From Streptomyces sp. SirexAA-E (GTDB lineage: Bacteria > Actinomycetota > Actinomycetes > Streptomycetales > Streptomycetaceae): a DNA stretch of 64,000 nucleotides. Shown one piece after another: positions 60,181-64,000 of this stretch (the first letter of the stretch is position 1; each line of letters starts with the position of its first letter). The stretch is from contig NC_015953.1 of the NCBI RefSeq assembly GCF_000177195.2, forward strand, positions 6,510,001 through 6,574,000, read 5' to 3'. A model generated the notes under the pieces. The model made no database searches. It was not told the DNA's origin and saw only the letters and a list, made by a program, of their open reading frames with translations. Made by a program: the position numbers and the translations under genes.

Positions 60181-62415
60181 TCACTGCTCGCCGTCGTCCG
60201 TCGTGCCGGGCCCCGCCGACGGGAGCCGCAGGGTGAAGACCGAGCCCTCACCCACCGTGCTGACGACACCCGCCGACCCTCCGTGCGCCTCGACGAGCTT
60301 GCGGACGATCGCCAGGCCCAGGCCACTGCCCCCGGTACGCCGGCTACGGGACTTCTCGGCACGCCAGAACCGGTCGAACACCTGGGGCAGGTCCTCCGCG
60401 GCGATCCCGCTCCCGGTGTCGGCGACCTCCACCACCACCTCGTCCACGCCGGACCGCTCCTTCGTGTCCCCGGGCTCCTTCTCCTCCCCGGACTTCTTCT
60501 CTTCCCCGGACTTCTTCTCTTCCTCGGGCCCGGCGGGATACGCGCGCAGAGTCACCCGCCCGCCCGCCGGAGTGTGCCGTACGGCGTTGGAGACCAGGTT
60601 CCCGATCGCCTGCCGCAGCCGCACCGGGTCGGCGGTGAGCTCCGGGACCGGTTCGCGGGTGTCCGTCGCCGCCACCGTGAGGATGACCTCCGCCGCCTCG
60701 GCCTGCGCCTGGTGGGCCGCGGCGACGTGGGCGAGCAGATCGTCGATCCGCACGGGCTCGGGGTGCAGGCGCAGGGCACCCGCGTCGGCCGCCGCCAGGT
60801 CCTGGAGGTCGTCGATGATGTGCTGGAGCTGCACCGCCTCTTCCAGCAGCGAGGAGATGAACATCGCGTCCGGCTCCGCGATACCGTCCTGCGCCCCTTC
60901 CAGCCAGCCCCGGATATTGCTCAGCGGGGTGCGCAGCTCGTGCGCGACATCGCTGACCATCACCTTGCGCTGCTCCTCAGAGCGGGCCCGGTGCTCGGCC
61001 ATGTCGTTGAAAGCGGTGGCCAGTCGGCCGACCTCGTTGTCCGTGGTGACCAGCACCGGCGCCGAGTCCTGGCCGTCCCGCAGGCGCTGGGCGGCACCCG
61101 TGAGCGCGTGCAGCGGCCGTACGAGCCTGACCCCCGCGAGGACCGAGGCGCCGACGGTGAGCGCGAGGACGAGCGCCGCGACTCCGATGATCTTCGCCGT
61201 GTTGGCGGGGGACAGATCGAAGCCGGGGACGGTACCGCCGCCCGGGTCACTGATGAACAGCAGCGCCGGCGAGGCGACGTACGAGCTGAGCTGCTCCTGA
61301 CGGGCGATGCCGACGCACGAGGCGATGTCCCGGTCGTTCTCGCTGTCCCGGCCCACGGCGGCGGGAGCGGGGACGGGAGTGGGAACAGGGGTGGACACGC
61401 GCTCCCGGGGGTGACTGGAGGCGGGGGTGGACTCGCGGTCCCGCTCGTACCGAGGAGCCTGAACCGCCCCGTCGCCCGCGTCCCAGGAGAGGTCGAGATC
61501 GAGCTGCACGGCGTCGCGGCCCTGCCGGTCCAGACACGCGTTGACGAGCTCGTTGAGCGCGGTCAGCGCCTTCGCCTCGGTCCCGGTGGGGGTGTTCAGC
61601 GCGTCCGTCGAGCACAGGCTCTCCCGCACCCGCTCGGGGTCGTTGCCCACGACCTGGATCCGGGGCCGCCCGCTCGGACTCTCGACGACGTCCGAGGCGA
61701 TCCCGGACCGGCCGAGACACTGGACGGCCTCCTCGGCGGTGCGCCTGAGCGACGTACGCTCGGCCTCCGGCAGCCGGAACGGTCCGACGGCCCGGGGGTC
61801 GATCCGGTCGTTCTCGGAACGCGTCACCACGAGGCCGCCGGACGACGTCCCGAGCGGGCCGGGTGACGCCCTGTCGGCCTCGGGCACGTCAGGTGACGCG
61901 GTGGCGTCGGGCGGTGCCGCGTCGGAGGAGGGCTGCGTTTCGTCGACCGGTGCCCCGGCCGTCCCGGGGGTGCCCACCGTCACCGGCGCGGCGCCGACCG
62001 ACGTGGACCCGGTGGCGGTCACGGACAGCGGGTCGACGACCGCCGACGCCTCGGGAGGCAGGGCGGGCGGGGACGGGGAGGACACGGAGGAGTCGGCGAG
62101 GATCTGCCGGTTCTGCGTCGTCAGGGTGATCCGCCGGTCGGAGGTGTCCGCCAGCTCCCGTACGGTCTCCCCGACACCGTCCCAGGTGGCGTGCTCCGCC
62201 GCGTAACCGAGCAGGGTGTCGAGGACCCGGGTGTCGGCGGCCAGGTTGCGGCCCTGTTCCTGCTCGATCGCCCCGGACGTCGTCTGCACCGCCAGCCAGG
62301 CGGTCGCGGCGACCGAACAGGATGCCACCAGCGCCGACACGGCCAGCAGCCGCCCCAGCAGGCTCTTGCGCAAGGGCAGCCGCCGGCCGCCTCCGTACTC
62401 AGCGCGCCGACGCAC
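60181..62415 (-). CDS. Sensor histidine kinase
   Basis: A 744-residue membrane kinase. The first membrane segment (about 20-42) and a second (about 408-430) bracket an extracytoplasmic sensor of more than 350 residues. That sensor is unusually long, Pro/Thr/Ala-rich and has four spaced Cys. HAMP (about 432-482), the H-box VSDVAHELRTPLSNIRGW, the N-box NLVSNAVRHTP, G1 DTGSGIAAEDLP and G2 GGSGLGLAIV follow. A charged EEKKSG repeat lies between the N and G1 boxes. The GTG at 62415 overlaps the response regulator gene by 17 bp. Confidence 0.93.
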   Translation of the reverse strand: MRRRAEYGGGRRLPLRKSLLGRLLAVSALVASCSVAATAWLAVQTTSGAIEQEQGRNLAADTRVLDTLLGYAAEHATWDGVGETVRELADTSDRRITLTTQNRQILADSSVSSPSPPALPPEASAVVDPLSVTATGSTSVGAAPVTVGTPGTAGAPVDETQPSSDAAPPDATASPDVPEADRASPGPLGTSSGGLVVTRSENDRIDPRAVGPFRLPEAERTSLRRTAEEAVQCLGRSGIASDVVESPSGRPRIQVVGNDPERVRESLCSTDALNTPTGTEAKALTALNELVNACLDRQGRDAVQLDLDLSWDAGDGAVQAPRYERDRESTPASSHPRERVSTPVPTPVPAPAAVGRDSENDRDIASCVGIARQEQLSSYVASPALLFISDPGGGTVPGFDLSPANTAKIIGVAALVLALTVGASVLAGVRLVRPLHALTGAAQRLRDGQDSAPVLVTTDNEVGRLATAFNDMAEHRARSEEQRKVMVSDVAHELRTPLSNIRGWLEGAQDGIAEPDAMFISSLLEEAVQLQHIIDDLQDLAAADAGALRLHPEPVRIDDLLAHVAAAHQAQAEAAEVILTVAATDTREPVPELTADPVRLRQAIGNLVSNAVRHTPAGGRVTLRAYPAGPEEEKKSGEEKKSGEEKEPGDTKERSGVDEVVVEVADTGSGIAAEDLPQVFDRFWRAEKSRSRRTGGSGLGLAIVRKLVEAHGGSAGVVSTVGEGSVFTLRLPSAGPGTTDDGEQ
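60481..60530. repeat. 18-bp tandem repeat inside kinase ATPase domain
   Basis: CTCCTCCCCGGACTTCTT, CTCTTCCCCGGACTTCTT and a partial third unit follow each other directly. On the coding strand they spell EEKKSG repeats, an insertion in a loop of the ATP-binding domain. Confidence 0.85.
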
Positions 62416-63121
62416 GCGAAGCCTTCTTCGCCGGGTCCACGAGCTTGTAGCCGACGCCGAAGACGGTGAGCAGCCGGTCCGGACGCCGGGGCGCCTGCTC
62501 GATCTTCTTGCGGAGGTTCATGATGTGCACGTCGACCGTCCGGCTGCTGATGTACCGGTCGAACCCGTGCAGTTCGGCGAGCAGCTGCTCGCGGGTGAAG
62601 ACGCGTCCGGGCTCGGCCGCCATCGCCGCCAGGAGTCGGAACTCACCCGGGGTGCAGGTGATGCGTACGCCGTCCACCGCCACCTCGTGCCGCCGCGGGT
62701 CGACGGCGAGCGCCCCCACCCGCACCACCGGGTCGTCCTGACGGTCCGCGTCCCGTCGGGTGCGCCGCAGAAGGGTGCGCACCCGGGCCATCAGCTCCCG
62801 GGGGCTGTACGGCTTGGTCATGTAGTCGTCGGCGCCCAGGTCGAGCCCGAGCAGCAGATCGTCCTCCGTCGACCGGGCGGTCAGCATGAGGACCGCCAAC
62901 TCCCGGCCCTCCGACCGCAGTACCCGGACCACGTCGAGTCCGTCGGCCCGCGGCATCATCACGTCGAGGACGAGCAGGTCCGGCTCACCCTGCCGGGCCT
63001 GCTCCAGCGCGGCGAGACCGTCGGCCACCACCGTGACCGCGTGCCCTTCACGTTCGAGGTAGCGGCGTACGAGCTCGGCCTGTTTCGCGTCGTCTTCCGC
63101 GACTATCACGTTTGCGCACAC
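62399..63121 (-). CDS. OmpR/PhoB-family response regulator
   Basis: A 240-residue regulator. The receiver domain (about 4-118) has the acidic pair (AEDD), phospho-acceptor D53 (LLVLDVMMP), Thr (MLTARS) and Lys (TKPYSP). The C-terminal winged helix ends with SSRTVDVHIMNLRKKI and VFGVGYKL. The GTG at 63121 is assumed; a GTG at 63109 is also possible and neither has a strong Shine-Dalgarno. It is coupled to the kinase gene. The nearby sortase genes are possible targets. Confidence 0.93.
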   Translation of the reverse strand: MCANVIVAEDDAKQAELVRRYLEREGHAVTVVADGLAALEQARQGEPDLLVLDVMMPRADGLDVVRVLRSEGRELAVLMLTARSTEDDLLLGLDLGADDYMTKPYSPRELMARVRTLLRRTRRDADRQDDPVVRVGALAVDPRRHEVAVDGVRITCTPGEFRLLAAMAAEPGRVFTREQLLAELHGFDRYISSRTVDVHIMNLRKKIEQAPRRPDRLLTVFGVGYKLVDPAKKASRASAR

Positions 63122-63190
63122 GGGGACGATCGTAGGGGAGCCGGGGCGGCCCGCCGGGAGCAGGCCGCCCCACCGCTCCCGAGCGTGCCG

Positions 63191-63595
63191 TCAGGCCGGG
63201 CGGATCGTCTCCTCGCCCAGGACCGCGGCCTCCTTCTCCCGGCCGAGGGCCGGCACCTCCCGTCGGCAGGCTTCCAGCGCGGCCGCGGCAGTTCGAACCG
63301 CCTCGGCTCGGACACGTCCATCCGCCGGGCCGCATCGGGCACTTCGGTCACGACGGTCAGATGTGTCTCCGGGGCGCGGGCACCGACGTGGCGTAGTCCA
63401 GCAGCGCTTGGGCCGCCGGGGAAGATGGACCGCCGGGCTGGCACACGGTAGGCGTCGATCTGCTCATGGACGGTGATCGTTCCGGAACCGAGCAGCAGGA
63501 TCCGCCTGCCCTGCGGGCACCGGCCCGGTCCCGATCTACGCGGGAGTCGCCCGAAAGCCCTGACAGGGACCGGCCACACGCACCCCAAGGTCATG
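63191..63595 (-). pseudogene. Decayed coding sequence, unidentified
   Basis: On the reverse strand, protein-like stretches appear in different frames. One is LLLGSGTITVHEQIDAYRV (near 63500-63440), then a 36-residue frame at 63357-63467 with AQALLDYATSVPAPRRH, then a stretch ending EACRREVPALGREKEAAVL before a TGA at 63193-63191. No single frame holds them all. This looks like a gene broken by at least one frameshift, but the parent family is not recognised. It fills most of the 538-bp gap between the response regulator and the QueD-like gene. Confidence 0.3.
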
Positions 63596-63659
63596 ATCCC
63601 CGCCTCTCGGGCAATGGCACGACAACGCCATGGGGGAGGGGCCGGAAGGCGGGAGCACG

Positions 63660-64000
63660 GTGTTCACCATCAGCAAGGACTTCCATTTCTCCGCCGGCCA
63701 TGTGCTGGACCGGCTTCCGGGCACGATCCGTGCGCCCGGATGCACGGCCACGACTGCATCGTGGTGCTGGAGCTGTCCGCCGAGGACGAAGACCGCACGG
63801 ACAGCGGCTTCGTGAGGGACTTCTGTGAGCTGTCGGTGTTCAAGGCGTGGGTGGACGCAGCCCTCGACCACCGGCACCTCAACGAGGCCATCGCGGGTCT
63901 GCCTCCGTCGGCCGAGAACCTCGCCAGGTGGATCTTCGACACCTGGGCGGGCCAGTTCCCTGAACTCGGTGCGGTGAAGGCATCGGAAACGCCGAAGACC
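63660..64000 (+). pseudogene. 6-carboxytetrahydropterin synthase (QueD) gene, frameshifted, 3' end outside window
   Basis: A GTG at 63660, with GGGAG just upstream, begins MFTISKDFHFSAGHVLDRLP, the QueD/PTPS N terminus with its first zinc His. From about 63717 the homology moves to the -1 frame: GHDPCARMHGHDCIVVLELS, then FVRDFCELSVFKAWVDAALD and DHRHLNE run to the window end. The catalytic Cys, the HGH zinc pair and the DHRHLNE motif are all kept, but in the second frame. A loss of 1 or 4 bases around 63717-63721 (expected LPEGHKC, found LPGH in shifted frame) explains it. It may be a recent pseudogene or a sequencing error. Confidence 0.75.

Overview
The window is high-GC DNA with GC-rich third codon positions, many GTG and TTG starts, stop/start overlaps of the ATGA and GTGA kind, Tat-exported lipoproteins and a DasR-type chitinase promoter. 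Everything fits the chromosome of a Streptomyces or close relative. Most of it is metabolic and regulatory DNA that looks vertically inherited. The more unusual parts are an ebo-like operon, a caspase/STAND/WD40 conflict-system pair, a short transposon-like insertion inside an operon, and decayed genes at the right edge.

Layout. 1-7.2 kb: end of an AraC-family regulator, an aldo/keto reductase, a long-chain acyl-CoA ligase, a bile-acid/sodium-symporter-like protein, FdhD and a stand-alone KAS III. 7.3-15.1 kb: a ROK regulator followed by a sugar ABC transporter (double ATPase, permease, Tat lipoprotein binding protein), a Gfo/Idh/MocA oxidoreductase and a sugar-phosphate isomerase/epimerase. 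A 209-bp element with terminal inverted repeats and CTAG target duplications sits between the last two. 15.4-19.2 kb: one large secreted protein joining glucose/sorbosone dehydrogenase, PKD, carbohydrate-binding, ThuA and DUF1080 parts.

19.3-27.6 kb: a tightly coupled operon of inositol-phosphate-synthase-like cyclase, UbiA prenyltransferase, TIM-barrel isomerase, EboA, TatD-like hydrolase, EboE and alkaline-phosphatase-superfamily enzyme, followed by a Tat-exported TIM-barrel protein and a strong terminator. It resembles the ebo cluster, which is linked to moving a metabolite precursor to the periplasm, but the EboD cyclase is replaced by an inositol-phosphate-synthase-like one. 27.8-32 kb: tRNA-Leu(GAG), a TetR/SDR divergent pair, and an ArsR-MFS operon. 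32-38.4 kb: a two-gene unit of an alpha/beta hydrolase and a 1,839-residue caspase-NTPase-WD40 protein, a plausible antiphage or self/non-self conflict module.

38.8-44.7 kb: an autoregulated ribose operon (LacI, RbsA, a fused RbsC-RbsB, RbsK, RbsD) with two LacI-type operators. 44.8-46.5 kb: a DasR-type GH18 chitinase gene. 46.6-52.4 kb: a quinone-reductase-like enzyme with divergent TetR, a MerR regulator with a 19-bp-spaced promoter, a MINPP-like histidine phosphatase, and an unrecognised protein with divergent TetR. 52.5-57.9 kb: a MacB/FtsX-type ABC pair and a GT-C-like membrane protein. 58-63.1 kb: an N-formylglutamate amidohydrolase-like enzyme, a class-F-type sortase lipoprotein with a small wall-anchored-looking protein, and a two-component system. 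63.2-64 kb: decayed sequence, then a frameshifted QueD/6-carboxytetrahydropterin synthase gene running off the edge.

All calls come from reading the sequence and recognising families. No database search was run.
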